DNA of 64,000 nucleotides from Kingdonia uniflora (lineage: Eukaryota; Streptophyta; Magnoliopsida; Ranunculales; Circaeasteraceae), in NCBI GenBank assembly GCA_014058105.1, contig JACGCM010000376.1, positions 62,001 to 126,000 on the forward strand, written 5' to 3'. Every line of letters starts with the position of its first letter. Within the stretch, counting starts at the first letter, position 1. The notes under the pieces are model-generated. The model ran no database searches. It was not told the origin of the DNA and saw only the letters and a program-made list of their open reading frames with translations. This document shows, one piece after another, positions 45,264 to 56,734 of this stretch. Position numbers and translations under genes: made by a program.

Positions 45264-45790
45264 CTAACTCTGATCCCCTGCATGAATGGTCCAAGAAGCC
45301 TGGGAACTGGAAATCACCGACGGAGTTACGGCACCAGCAGAAAGATCTTCTTCATGGCCAAAATCTATGGTCCATGGAAGAAAAATTCCTCCACCACCGT
45401 CTCTTCCACCATAACACCCACCACCCCGTATGGCAGAGAATGCAGAAGAGTCATATTTCCTAGACAGAGGACCCACTGACCAGCAGGGTACCGACGAGAC
45501 TCCCTCGGACAAACGTCTGTCACTTCATCTTCAGTTGTAACAGCTTCATCCGCCAGCAGCCGTAGCCCATTTCGGCACTCCCTCCCCGATGTCAGCCAAT
45601 AATGGAAACGCACCATCTAGAAATGGTTGTCTTCTACCTCCAATACCTCCTCATAGGACATTCCATGAAAAGTAGGGGACACCGGAATTGGCGTCGGCAA
45701 GTGCAAGGGTTGATGACCAAAATACCAGGCGCAAAATTCTTCCATCTTCATTCGAATCCTAGCCTCCCAAGACCGATGCCTAGTCGTTAA
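45264..45790 (-). pseudogene. Unidentified minus-strand coding remnant near the Tat 3' LTR
   Basis: Overlapping frames read in order LVFWSSTLALADANSGVPYF, RRQPFLDGAFPLLADIG, then SEGVSSVPCWSVGPLSRKYD and FLPWTIDFGHEEDLSAGAVT, switching frame near 45600 and 45530. It looks like one decayed antisense coding sequence rather than three genes. No family recognised. Confidence 0.35.
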
Positions 45791-46128
45791 TTACCATATT
45801 CTCAACACTCATAAGTTTTCTAAGTTACAGCAGGACCGTTAACAAAAGATGGATGTTGAAGAAAATTAAAGAGAAATACATGGTTCATCACACACCAATC
45901 AGAGTGCTCTTTATACTATAGTCAGCATTAAAGACGACTCTCCACATTCCAAATGTTAGGATGATTTCTCATGCAGCAAAATTGGTTAAAACCATTGGTT
46001 CTAGAAAACCCAAAAGCCACAAACAGATATTCATGAAGATGCTTTGGAAATGATTACCAGGTATTAATTACAATATTAATGAAGTTTCTCAACCTACACT
46101 ACTCGCCCACAATATGCCTCTTACAATT

Positions 46129-46143
46129 GGCTGAGAGGGCGGT
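46129..46143 (+). other. Purine tract before the Tat 3' LTR
   Basis: GGCTGAGAGGGCGGT directly precedes the TG start of the LTR at 46144, which marks this LTR as a 3' LTR and not a solo LTR. Confidence 0.55.
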
Positions 46144-46716
46144 TGTAGTGGTTTATTCTGCATCTCAGACTCATGCTTTATCTTCGACCATCATATGACC
46201 ACTCGACCTCATCAACATACACGTGGCATACTGTATGGCACATTACAGTTACAGAGTTCTAGTAATCACTTTCGACCTCTACGTCAGTAGTTTGAGCCAA
46301 CAAACGCACAGTCATCAATAAAGCCGTTACAAAACAGCAAGATCAGATCGTTACACAATCAGGTCAAAGATTATCAAATATACATTATAATATCCATCAT
46401 TAAGGATAATAATGGTCATCAAACGATCATATTATAAGACCTATAAATAGAACCCGAGAATTCCAGATGGAGGACGGATGAATCCTAACTCTAACACTTT
46501 ATACTCGAATATTCATAACATCATTTGTAATAGCTAGCAAATTTCAATAAGATCTCTTTATCTTTCTAAAAATCATCTAGAGAGGTCGTAGTTTTTAACC
46601 TATTCAAAGGTTTTCCACGTTAAACTTTTGTGTCAACTATTATTCACTGTTCATTAGCATTCTGAGTATCTTTGGTATAAAAACCAAGTTCGGATTATAA
46701 AATTAGGCTATTACAG
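46144..46716 (+). repeat. Tat element 3' LTR
   Basis: Starts TGTAGTGGTTTATTC, ends GGCTATTACA; 573 bp, close to the 5' LTR length (572). Followed by GAGAC. Confidence 0.88.
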
Positions 46717-46785
46717 AGACCATGGTTGTTTCTCTTTCTTAGTGAGGTCGAGCTTTTAAGAGAGGGAGAGAGAGTATAGTTCGAA
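46717..46785 (-). pseudogene. Copy of the AGP start codon and 5' leader
   Basis: GAGACCATGGTTGTTTCTCT and about 50 following bases match 9613-9670 with few changes, including the AGP start (ATG at 46724 on the minus strand) and the CT-rich leader up to GAGAGTATA. The AGP coding sequence beyond the first codons is absent; the Tat LTR stands there instead. Confidence 0.85.
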
Positions 46786-47200
46786 TTTCTCTCTTTGATT
46801 TCTAAAATAGAACCGTTTATTTTAACCGACTGTTTTGTCACCTGGAATTAGATGTTGACACGTGGTGAAGATGTTTTCATAATGCTTTGTCAACCAGTTT
46901 ACAAAGCACGTAAATAGGTATTATATACAAAGTAAACAAACTGTGGTATTTACAGTATTTAAAATCAACAGGAAAATCTTGAGGAAAGATAAGTATGTTT
47001 GGCTTTGAATCCATCTCTGATACAACAAAATTTGCAGCTTTGTTTCCTTCTCTTGCATAAATCATTATACCATACATGCACGTAAATAATAGTTACTTTA
47101 GTTAAACCAAATAATTCTACATTCATCAGTTTTATTTAGTTACATTTTGGTTTTGGAGAGTGGAGAGTGGAGAGTGGAGAGCAATTATATGAGAAATGGG
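46786..47200. other. No gene seen; 3' flank of the dihydroorotase gene
   Basis: AT-rich with a 7-bp GGAGAGT repeat at about 47155-47181. Confidence 0.5.
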
Positions 47201-50200
47201 TCAAATACTGGAGGATGGCAACCATTCTAGGGTTTGGCCAGTGAACATGGGAATGAGTTCACCAAATGCATAGGTATAAGACTCAGGCACCTTCCAGGGG
47301 CTCCTGATCAATTTGATCTTTGATGAATTTCTTGGAAGTCCATAAAAATCCGGACCGTTGAAGCTTGTAAATGCCTCTAGCTTGTCGAGTGCATCCGCCT
47401 GGAAATAACGAGCAATGTATTTAGTCAATAAAAAGCACGGGAAGACTCATACAGATATAAAAGAACCAAAGCATTTCAGACTTCAGATCTCTCTTCAATC
47501 TCCTTTTACTCTTTTAGAACTTAAACGATATATTGGCATAATCATTAACTGCATTTCAGACTTCAGATCTCTCTTCAATCTCCTTTTACTCTATTAGAAC
47601 TTAAACAATATATTGACCTATGGAGGGCGCAGTTTTATTTTCAGTTTCTAGGGTAAATGAACTGACAGTAGTTTTTTCCCCATCCAAACCCGACTCAAGA
47701 TCATTGTGGGTATGATGATATTTCCAACGTACCATTTATTGGAGCAAAATGTGAGAATATATCCAATAATCGTATCATAGGATTCGTTGTAAGAATTGCA
47801 ATTTTTATCCCTAAACCAAAGTTCAAAAATAGTAACGTCACGTATGATTGGTCGAAACTTATGATATAACCTTGTGTGATATATGGTGGACTCTACACAG
47901 CAGCACTGTCTTCCTAAATGGCAATACATAGTGATATCGCCAATACAATGCACCATATTGACTTCGTATATATATATTTTTTAAACTGTAGCAGTGTGCA
48001 GGTTTATGAAGCTGAAATTTTGCAAATGTCACTAGAAATCTATGATAAGTATTGTGATGCATAACAGATTTATCATTGCTATTTCATGCCATAAATTCAA
48101 GGAGAACCCAATGTTGGTTTAAAGGGAAGGTGTTGATGACTACTTGATGACCTAGTTCAGAAGACTACATACTAACATAAATATGAGAAGAAACTTACCT
48201 CTTCAAACACCTTGGCATAGAGTGACAGAGCTACAGGGGCACTATATATACCAGCACAACCACAAGAACTTTCTTTCCGTTTTCTCTCATGGGGAGCACT
48301 ATCAGTTCCGAGAAAGAAGCGTTTATTTCCACTTGTCACTGCTGATACAATAGCCTGTCCTAGATGAAAAAAATACCAATAATTTAAGTAATGGAGACAC
48401 AAGGTACAAAAATAAAGGTAAACTATCAGTGTCCCTAAACAGAGAACTCCAGCACTTTTCATATAAATAAATACATCTTTAAAGACAACCAAACAACGTC
48501 TGGGACATCCAAAACTTTGCTCACCAAACAATGGGCATGGAAATATGCAAAAGATGGGGGCAAAAGATATTACACTTTTTTACAGAATGCATTTTAAATT
48601 TAATTTTGGTGACCCTCACACAAAATGAACTCATTCTGAAGATGGTCATGGGATAATAACAAAATTTAAAATTTGCAAACTATCCAGATTTCAGGGCATA
48701 TCCACCCTTTTTCTAGTCGTGTAGACTCATAATGTGAACTAAGGTGAGGCAGGCGAAACATTTGGGGCCTTTGTGGTCAAATACAAACGAAAATCTACAG
48801 ACTTGTTAGTGAAGTAATACCCATACTCTTGTACATAAAAAGTAAAATCAGATGAATATCGAAGAATAACTTCTTGGAGTATTGGTGTGCTTTTCACTAG
48901 CTTCTATCTTGACATAATATTATTGGTTCAAGTTGCCCTGAGATGTGAAGACATATCAGAAGTGTATTTAGATGATGGTTGTAAAGTTTCACTGAGATAC
49001 ACATAACAAAACAATGAAACATCTCAAAGTTAATGTACGACGATAAGCCACGAGATGATGGTGTTGTCATGCCCCCAGTATTGTTTATTTGACTATTTTC
49101 CTAAAAGCGTAAAAGTTTTATCCATTCAGTCCAAGAAAAATGCAATATAAACCTTCTTAATTTTCTTCAACATGAAAAGATAAATTTGGAACATACTATG
49201 GATCTCTCTTTTCAGTACTGGAAGGCAATAATTATGTGGTTGTAATCCTCCTTGAAATAGTGAATTCCTATTGAGAAGAAGATGTTGTGGCGTCACAGTC
49301 GCAGCAACAGTTCCTGCACAATTGAGATTATTTCAGATTACAAACCCCAGCATGAATACATGCCTTACATAACAAAGTCTATCAAATTTTTACCGATATA
49401 TTCGACCATATCGGTATATATCAGCTGATACATTATAATACACAAGCAAGATAAAGATATAGAGTGATACAGTCAGGTACACTATGAAAGCATATTTTAT
49501 TATTTTATACTGGATTGTCATATAAATTTAAGAGAACCTCAATAAACATGATATACAATGAAATATCAATTAATATCAACAAATCAACTAGAATGTCGCG
49601 ATATAATAACCAGTCGCGATTTGTTTTTTTTTTAGTTATACAACCAATATATCAAACCGATATATTGCTGGATATTATGATTCATGTTCAAGAGATTAAG
49701 CAAGATTGGATAGACCTTCCTCACAAGATTCGATAAACCTCACAGCATCCTGTGTAGTAATATGTTCCATCACGACTTTCAACTTTGGAAGCTTTTGAAT
49801 CAATGGCCTTAAAATGGTATCAATAAAGATCTTTTCACGATCAAATATATCGACCTCTGGATCTGTAACTTCGCCGTGAACCTGTAGAAAAATTGACAAG
49901 AAAGATTTAATCAGGGCCGAGTTTTATTTTTTTGCTAAGTATCTCTAATTATTGTGTAGGTGTGGTGGTGGGGCGGGAATGGGAGAATATGCATTATATG
50001 CTTGATTTTTTCATAATCATACCTAGAATAGGATTTTCAAAATGGAAGACCCCTGGTTCTATCCGGGTCCAAAATTGCCTAAATTAATTGCAAAAAAACT
50101 GCAAAGAGATTGCAGAGTGTTATGTTCTCCCATAATAAGATTACAAAAGTAACCATTATCAAGAAAACATGTTTAAACACTCGATTTCTGGTAAAAGCAG

Positions 50201-52694
50201 ATTCTGATTAAACTCAAAAGTTGAAAACTTTGGCGGTGTGAATCAATTTTGGCTCATGGAATGGAAGTCGGAGTTTAAAATGACTTCATCTATCAAAAAA
50301 TATTCAAGCTTGTATTCCATTTTAACTTGTTATAAGTGATAGGTCGTGGGTCGTCACGACCACGACCTAGGCGCACGTTTTCATGACCGATCTCTAAGTA
50401 GTTACCTTTATTAGTTATTTTATTTTTTCTAGAAAATAATCTAGATTAGGATAAATAGTGAACGTTATTTATGGAGTCCAAATAAGAGACTACGGCATCG
50501 AAAAAATTCATGTCTAAACAAATTGAGGCATTGATGATTGCGGCAATGTCGATACGACCAAGAAACCCAATGTCCGATACGGAGAATAGTGAACGAGGGA
50601 TGGAGAGCGTTGCTATCGTAAACAACGGAATTGGGCGAGGAAGAAGTGTTCCAATTGGTGGGTTTATACGTGATGCGCATAAAATCGGCGTTAATCCGAC
50701 TAATCCTCAACCATTGACGGTTGTTAGGCGTGGACAAAATTTGAGGGTACCAACTAACAATGAAGGAGAAGGCACGCCCATATCAAATAGTTTTACGGGA
50801 TTGAATGTCGATGTAGAGAGCGAGGACAAATTCACCAATTCAAGGGACGAAGAGGGTTTTCTCAATGAACTAGGCATACGTTTTCGTGCCCGATCTCTAA
50901 GTAGTTTCCTTTATCAATTATTTTAGTTTACTCTAGAGAATAATCTAGATTAGGATAAATCTTGTAGTTTCATTTTTTATTGGGGGTGTAGAGAAAGGTG
51001 GGGATCTCCTATATTTAGGAGAATCCTATGAAAGAGTTGGTCAATGTTACGTTTTGAGAGAAAGGAGAACCCTGGAGAGAGAAAGATGGAGAACTTGTAA
51101 TAGTAATTTTGATTGAATAAAGGGATTGTTTTATATTTTGTGTTCGTTAATCGTTTCCGCACACTTAGTAATCAACAATAAGTATGCACCTAATTTGTAG
51201 CATAATTCATCATAAAATATACCAGCAAAGGCATATTCTGCTCAACCATCTCCTCCAGAACAGGAAGACACTTTCCAAAAAGATCTGTAACACCATCTTG
51301 AGAGTTTGTAGTAGCTCCAGCAGGATACAACTTCACGGCATAAATCACGCCACTCCTCTCTGTAAAAACCAATTTGTGCAAGGAAAATCAAAGGTAGAAT
51401 TTACTACTGAAAGCAGCATTAACCTCTAAATATAGGTGTACGAATTATTAAGAGAAATTAGCATACACTAACAAATGAAAATTTTGGAGATTTGTGCAAT
51501 TGTCTCAGATTTTGCCGTTGATATCCTCGATATAGGATAAGGATGCTTGTCAAACTAGTTCTCTTTAGTTGTGAATTTTGTTTCTTAACTACTTCAGTCG
51601 AGAAGGAACTTATAATTTGAAGCCTGAAAGTTGACAGATAGTACACAAAATTTATTTCCTGCTTAACATTCCTCCTCGAAGAATTTATGCTATACATCTA
51701 GTTTAGCACAATGGAGCCTAACACCCCATAATTGCAATTTACATTTGCCTAAATAGTTTGAAGTTTCATTTTTTAACTTGGATAAAGATGACGTAATAGT
51801 GTAAACAAGCTATCCCAACACATAAATGTCGCGTGCTCCAAACCCTCTTTAATCTGTCAAAAAATTGACTAGACTTCCATATTACAGATGATTGGTAGAT
51901 AGCGGTGTCATGCCAGTAAGGAATAACCTAGCTAGATATTTTCTTAGCATTGATATGATTGGAGGTATCAATTTTCCTAAGGCATGTATGTAAGCTTCGA
52001 GATGTCTCCTTCCATCAGCTAACCCGCCCGCTATAAAATGGAATAATTCGTAAATAGTTATTGGATAGAAAATATAGAAGAGGCGACAGATTTCATAAAG
52101 CAGATGATAGAATAGTCTGTCATCCATTCTTCTTCTTCGTCTGTCATATCTTTCATGAGCTTAAATAGTGAAAGCCCTTTACTAGAATGTACTAAGGGGG
52201 AAAATTGACTTACTTGCAAGCTTGATCTCATCGGGATGAGTATTATCTGTTAAATAAAGAGTCATAAGTGGGGTAAAAACAGTATCCTTCGGAAGCGCTT
52301 TGAATATAGAATTCTGATAAGCCACGGCAGCAGCTGTAGTGGTGACAGGAGGTTTCAAATTGGGCATCACAATGGCCCTCCCAAAATGCTCTGCACTGTA
52401 AGAAGATCACATGAAACGTTAACATTCCTGACTACATCAAACAAACCAACATTAAGCGAATCTAACCTATGAGAGACGACAGCCTCTAAAACGTCACCAT
52501 CACGAAGATGAAGATGCCAGTCATCAGGTCTTACTAACGATATCTCCTCCATCTTCACTGAACAAGTCACCCTAACACATGAACTCGATGCCTAAAATCC
52601 AACAAAAGAACCCCATCAACTCAAGCATTAAGCGCCACCATTCAAACTTAAAACATACCTGCCACGAAGTAGTTACAAAACTCTTAATCATCAT
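47201..52694 (-). CDS. PYR4: Dihydroorotase, complete gene, 8 exons, 373 aa
   Basis: Exons (minus): 52694-52659, 52591-52467, 52395-52214, 51359-51223, 49881-49716, 49313-49197, 48359-48199, 47398-47201. All introns are GT-AG and phases join to 374 codons including the stop. The protein starts [20 protein letters not shown] (short organelle-targeting leader) and continues [20 protein letters not shown]. Zinc/active-site residues are present: HLH in DWHLHLRDG, the carboxylated Lys in [11 protein letters not shown], His in LLVHGEV and VMEHITT, Asp in [11 protein letters not shown]. Length matches plant class II dihydroorotases. It closes carbamoyl-aspartate to dihydroorotate, the third step of pyrimidine synthesis. 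The next gene-like copy is its own inverted fragment at 55.8 kb. Introns hold an LTR element (50337-51177) and an 80-bp tandem repeat. Confidence 0.92.
47471..47630 (+). repeat. 80-bp tandem duplication x2 in dihydroorotase intron 7
   Basis: GCATTTCAGACTTCAGATCT starts copies at 47471 and 47551; both continue CTCTTCAATCTCCTTTTACT with a few substitutions. Confidence 0.9.
50337..51177 (+). mobile_element. Small non-autonomous LTR element in dihydroorotase intron 4, 841 bp
   Basis: Starts TGATAGGTCG, ends ATCAACA, flanked by ATAAG (50332-50336 and 51178-51182). An 85-bp block (about 50370-50455: CGATCTCTAAGTAGTT ... AATCTAGATTAGGATAAAT) recurs at about 50893-50960, the remains of two LTRs, both incomplete: the left one lacks its 3' part, the right one its 5' start. 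Between them is a frame (50510-50926, [17 protein letters not shown]...) that may be a gag start. Confidence 0.7.
50510..50926 (+). CDS. Gag-like ORF of the intron element, 138 codons
   Basis: Open from ATG; reads [20 protein letters not shown], then [20 protein letters not shown] and [20 protein letters not shown], and runs into the right LTR remnant. No zinc knuckle or capsid motif, so the gag reading rests on position only. Confidence 0.35.
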   Translation: MSKQIEALMIAAMSIRPRNPMSDTENSERGMESVAIVNNGIGRGRSVPIGGFIRDAHKIGVNPTNPQPLTVVRRGQNLRVPTNNEGEGTPISNSFTGLNVDVESEDKFTNSRDEEGFLNELGIRFRARSLSSFLYQLF

Positions 52695-53004
52695 CAAATT
52701 CTTTTTTGTGCTAGTACAAATCACAGTATAATCAAACAATTTACAGCATTATTAAATATTTAAAACCCTAATTCGACCTTTAACTCACTGTTGGAGAGTG
52801 CAGAGAGAGAGAGAGATTGAACAGTTATTTGTGCAAATTCAGAGTTTATTAACTTTGTGTGCCCGGCTGGACCAACGCTTGTTTCGGGATAGATTGCAAG
52901 TCCGATATTAATGGGGAGTTCAATTCAAAGCAAGTTAAAATACCAAAAACATCATTCTCCCGATTTCTCCTCCGGAGAAGTATTTGTACATGCTATGCTT
53001 TTGG
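52110..53004 (-). repeat. Inverted repeat, arm 1 (dihydroorotase 5' end and promoter)
   Basis: Covers dihydroorotase exons 1-3, introns, leader and about 300 bp of upstream sequence. It is an inverted near-copy of 55819-56714; the match ends at ATGCTATGCTTTTGG (53004) upstream and within intron 3 downstream. Confidence 0.88.
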
Positions 53005-53074
53005 ACAAAGTAATTCTTGTTCTCGATACAACTCTAGAGCAGTACCATTTGTATTTTCAATGTCAAAATTGTTA

Positions 53075-53222
53075 CAGTGAAACCTATTTTATTACACCTA
53101 TATAAATGCATAACCTCTCTAAATACACCAAAAAAACAATGTGCAACCTCTCTGAATGCATAACCTTTTCTATGCACACTTTTTACTGATCCCAAGGGTG
53201 TGCATTTATATAGGCTTAACTG
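53075..53222. mobile_element. Small MITE-like element with TA target sites, 148 bp
   Basis: Ends CAGTGAAACCTAT (left) and, reverse complemented, CAGTTAAGCCTATATAAATG (right); the inner ATATAAATGCA(T/C)A is also inverted. TA stands directly outside on both sides (53073-53074, 53223-53224). Confidence 0.55.
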
Positions 53223-53564
53223 TAGCTTCTACTAACTGAGTTTACTGAACATACTAATCACGCTCAAATGGTATGATAAATTCATGTGTGATTATTTGGA
53301 AAACGAAAGTCCTCCAACGGTATAGTTCAATAATAGCACCCAGTCAAATATTTAGCAGATTTCCTATAACGGTACGGGTGTATATTGGGAACACCTCTCT
53401 TATCCCTTTAGTTGATTATCTAGCAGATTTCCTATAACGGTACGGGTGTATATTGGGAACACCTCTCTTATCCCTTTAGTTGATTATCGACCTTCAACGT
53501 TGATGTGAGTACTCACAGGTTTTTGCGTGCTGGTAAACTAATTGAAATCTATAATTTCACGCAG
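53223..53564. other. Intergenic, with a 68-bp tandem duplication
   Basis: TAGCAGATTTCCTATAACGG starts identical-looking units at 53353-53420 and 53421-53488. No gene; this is the left edge of the isoamylase fragment. Confidence 0.85.
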
Positions 53565-55283
53565 AGTGATATGACCCGACATGAGGACAACTGGGAAAAC
53601 TTTGAGAGCAAGTTCCTTGCATTTACGTAAGACACACCATCTATATCAAGTAAAGTTTTAATTAATCCTAGTTAGCTAAACGAATTCTTATTCTTCGTGC
53701 TTATTGTTAAGAATATTTTGCGGTAAATGATTCATTAACGCCTTAATAGTACTATTGCGTTATCAATAACATCTTATCATCAATTCACTTCTTACCATCA
53801 AAGCAGTTGGACTCTACTTCTTATGGATATAAGCATTGTTTTGTAGTACTCTGTTGTGTATTCAATTTCTTATATCAACATACATAAAACTTTGGGTTTG
53901 TTTTCCACAGGCTGCTATAGTACTTGGGTATTTCCACTTGACCGTATTATTATTGGTTATTCTCATGGATACCAAGAGTAAAAATTTATATTACGTTTTA
54001 GTTTTGCATATGCTTTTTATAGTTGAGGATTTCCCAAATTCTAGATGAAAATCCGGACACCAAATCCGATTTGAATCAGACATACCCGAACCATATATAG
54101 TTTCAATATGCCAAGTTGCTAATTAGAATTTTTAGACGTCTGTTAGCTACTTGTCAGCATTGATATATGAAAGGCATGATCTTATGTAACTTTCGTAGTT
54201 TTTCTTGCGTGATACCATCTACAGGATTGATTTATGGGCTTATGGCAATAAATTTGTATTGTATACAATGTATAATACTATAATTGTGGTGAAATGACAT
54301 AAAGATTGATCGAATTAAACAAGCAAACAACTACAATAGGCAAGATAAGAGGTAAGGCATAAACGTAAAGAAGAAGAAAGAACCACCTCAAGGATTGATG
54401 TGGAAATGCCAATGAAGAGTGAGAAAACCTAAAGGCAATTGCACTTGGCGATTCGTTATCAATCAGAAAACGATAATAGGTTCTTCCATTCTTACTTTCT
54501 CCAAAACAAATAAAATATCTATTTAAAGACCCCCGAACCCTGTTTACTATTCCAAATGTGCGTCAAAAGAATAGTACCTTGTGATAGTGATTTGAACTTT
54601 TAACTCCAGTTACCCAGTAGTAATTAGATTTAACACATTTCATCAAAACTGACTATGATGACATAAGATTACATACTAAGGCTTGGTCTATGTAACTATC
54701 ACAATCTTTAAGCTTGCACAGTAACAACATTAAGATCTAGAGTTATTTGGAGATGAGAAAGATGGAATGGAGAGAAATATGTACACATGCTACACGAGTG
54801 TGTCTTGCTGATGAAACTTTAAACTTGCAGGCTACATGACCACAACCTTCAGGAAGACGTCTACTTGGCAGTCAATACACATGACTACTTTGTTAAAGCG
54901 ACAATACCCTCACCTCCGGCTAAAAGGCGCTGGTTCCGAGTGGTATGTCATATTGTAATTCTTCTTTTTGATGTAGATGTTGTCTCATAGATCCCAAAGT
55001 TGTTAATGCATGATCTGTTACGTGTAGTCAATCTTTGTTATCTTGTTTTTTGTATTAACAAAATTTAAAGTTGGGGCCTATGATAGGAGTTGTTTTGAAT
55101 GCAAGACTTCCTTTTTTGTTTCAAATAATGTGTCACCCTAAGTAGAACTCTATTCTCGTGTAATTGCAGGTAGACACCAATCTTGGGTCTCCTGATGATT
55201 TCTTTCCGGAATGTGTTCCAGGGATTGAAAGCACGTACAATATTGCCCCTTATTCTTCAATTCTTCTTCAAGCTAAACTGTGA
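53565..55283 (+). pseudogene. Isoamylase (starch-debranching enzyme), last three exons only
   Basis: Exons 53565-53626 (MTRHEDNWENFESKFLAFT), 54831-54942 (LHDHNLQEDVYLAVNTHDYF, PPAKRRWFRV) and 55170-55283 ([35 protein letters not shown], stop) join in frame with GT-AG introns. They match the C-terminal domain of plant isoamylase 1-type enzymes, which trim branches of amylopectin in plastids. The catalytic barrel is absent upstream. The frame is uninterrupted, so the copy is recent, but it has no start. It sits between the two arms of the dihydroorotase inverted repeat. The first intron (53627-54830) holds an unidentified repeat-like block (54300-54620). Confidence 0.88.
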
Positions 55284-55818
55284 AGACATGTAGAAGGTGC
55301 TTCATAGTTGACAGTTTATTTTGTAGAATCAAAGTTTCTTCCAGGTCATTGTTGTGCTTCTGTAAAAGTTATAGTTGAAACTCCAATATATTACTTGATT
55401 CCAAGTATAAAAATGTTGTAAAATGCTTATGTTCCTACTCATAATACCATCTTGAACTATAAACCATCTCACAATCAATTTCGGAGTTCTTTTCTTTTTG
55501 AACCATTTTGTTGGAGTTGTATTTGTTAGTTTTCCAGAAGCACTGATAAAAGGGTGGGCATGTGTGTCGTAAATAATTGTTTTGTTTTCCCTATTATTGG
55601 AATTACAGTGCAACTTGGCCTTGCCTTATCTCTTGGCGACCTTCATCTTCCCTCCATTATTTATACAATTATAACAGGGAAATAAAGTATGTTTCTTCTG
55701 AATCTTCTATTATTGGCCTAAGGAGGTGCCAATGGTGCGGTTCAAACCACTGAAGGCTGTGTATAGCATCGCTTCTGAAAGAAGTGCAAGAAGGAATCCT
55801 AAGCTCATTGCTCAAGTT
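55284..55818. other. No gene seen; isoamylase 3' flank
   Basis: Probably the 3' untranslated region of the isoamylase copy, followed by unassigned sequence. A short frame at 55726-55956 is not gene-like and overlaps the repeat arm. Confidence 0.45.
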
Positions 55819-56714
55819 TCCAAAAGCATAGCATGTACAAATACTTCTCTCGAGGAGAAATCGGGAAAGGATGTTTTTGGTATTTTAACTTGCTTTGAAT
55901 TGAACTCTCCATTAATATTGGTCTTGCAATCTATCCCGAAACAAAGGTTGGTCTAGCCGGGCACACAAAGTTAAGAAACTCTGAATTTGCACAAATAGTT
56001 GTTCAATCTCTCTCTCTGTGCACTCTCCAACGGTGAGTTAAAGCTCGAATTAGGGTTTCAAATATTTAATAATGTTGTAAATTGTTTGATTAGACTGTGA
56101 TTTGTACTAGCACAAAAAAATTTTTAATGATGATCAAGAGTTTTGTAACTACTCCGTGGCAGGTATATTTTAAGTTTGAATGGTGGCGCTTAATGCTTGA
56201 GTTGATGGGGTTCTTTTGTTGGATTTTAGGCATCGAGTTCATGTGTTAGGGTGACTTGTTCAATGAAGATGGAGATATCGTTAATAAGACCTGATGACTG
56301 GCATCTTCATCTTCGTGATGGTGACGTTTTAGAGACTATTGTCTCTCATAGGTTAGATTCGCTTAATGTTGGTCTGTTTGATGTAGTCAGGAATGTTAAC
56401 GTTTCATGTGATCTTCTTACAGTGTAGGGCATTTTGGGAGGGCCATTGTGATGCCCAATTTGAAACCTCCTGTCACCACTACATTTGCTGTCATGGCCTA
56501 TCAGAATTCCATATTCAAAGCGCTTCCGAAGGATACTGATTTTATCCCACGTATGACTCTTTATTTACCAGATAATACTTATCCCGATGAGATCGAGCTT
56601 GCAAGTAATTTTCCTTCTTTACGTGACATTAACTTTGTAATTTTCATCCTTAGTACATACTAGTAAAGGGCTTTCACTATTTAAGCTCATGAAAGAATGG
56701 ATGACAGACTATCT
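55819..56714 (+). pseudogene. Truncated inverted copy of the dihydroorotase 5' end (arm 2)
   Basis: Plus-strand copy of the promoter, exon 1 (ATGATGATCAAGAGTTTTGT), exon 2 ([15 protein letters not shown]) and exon 3 ([20 protein letters not shown]) of the gene at 47-52.7 kb. Changes include a lost GAG codon in exon 2, [12 protein letters not shown] to ALPKDTDFIPRM and a shortened intron. It stops within intron 3 at 56714; exons 4-8 are missing, so no enzyme can be made. Confidence 0.92.
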
Positions 56715-56734
56715 GTTTAAGAAACTCTCACTCT

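Larger units (their letters stand above)
19789..46716 (+). mobile_element. Ty3/gypsy Tat-type LTR retrotransposon with nested insertions (span between its two LTRs)
   Basis: A 5' LTR (19789-20360) with adjacent primer site and a 3' LTR (46144-46716) preceded by a purine tract are in the same orientation. GAGAC stands directly outside both (19784-19788 and 46717-46721), as for a 5-bp target duplication. Between them are gag, protease, RT, RNase H and integrase remains (20432-25873), an antisense ORF (28413-30405) and further minus-strand frames near the 3' LTR. The span of about 27 kb includes a nested LTR element (26201-28165) and a 10-kb block of gene fragments (33-42 kb). Caution: the left flank is MULE-2 and the right flank is AGP leader, so pairing these two LTRs as one insertion is an inference. 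Confidence 0.6.

Noticed and set aside
46144..46716. Solo Tat LTR
   Set aside because: The left neighbour is GCGGT, not GAGAC, and a purine tract directly precedes it, as for a 3' LTR.
55819..56714. Second working dihydroorotase gene
   Set aside because: Exons 4-8 are missing and the sequence ends in intron 3 next to LTR sequence.
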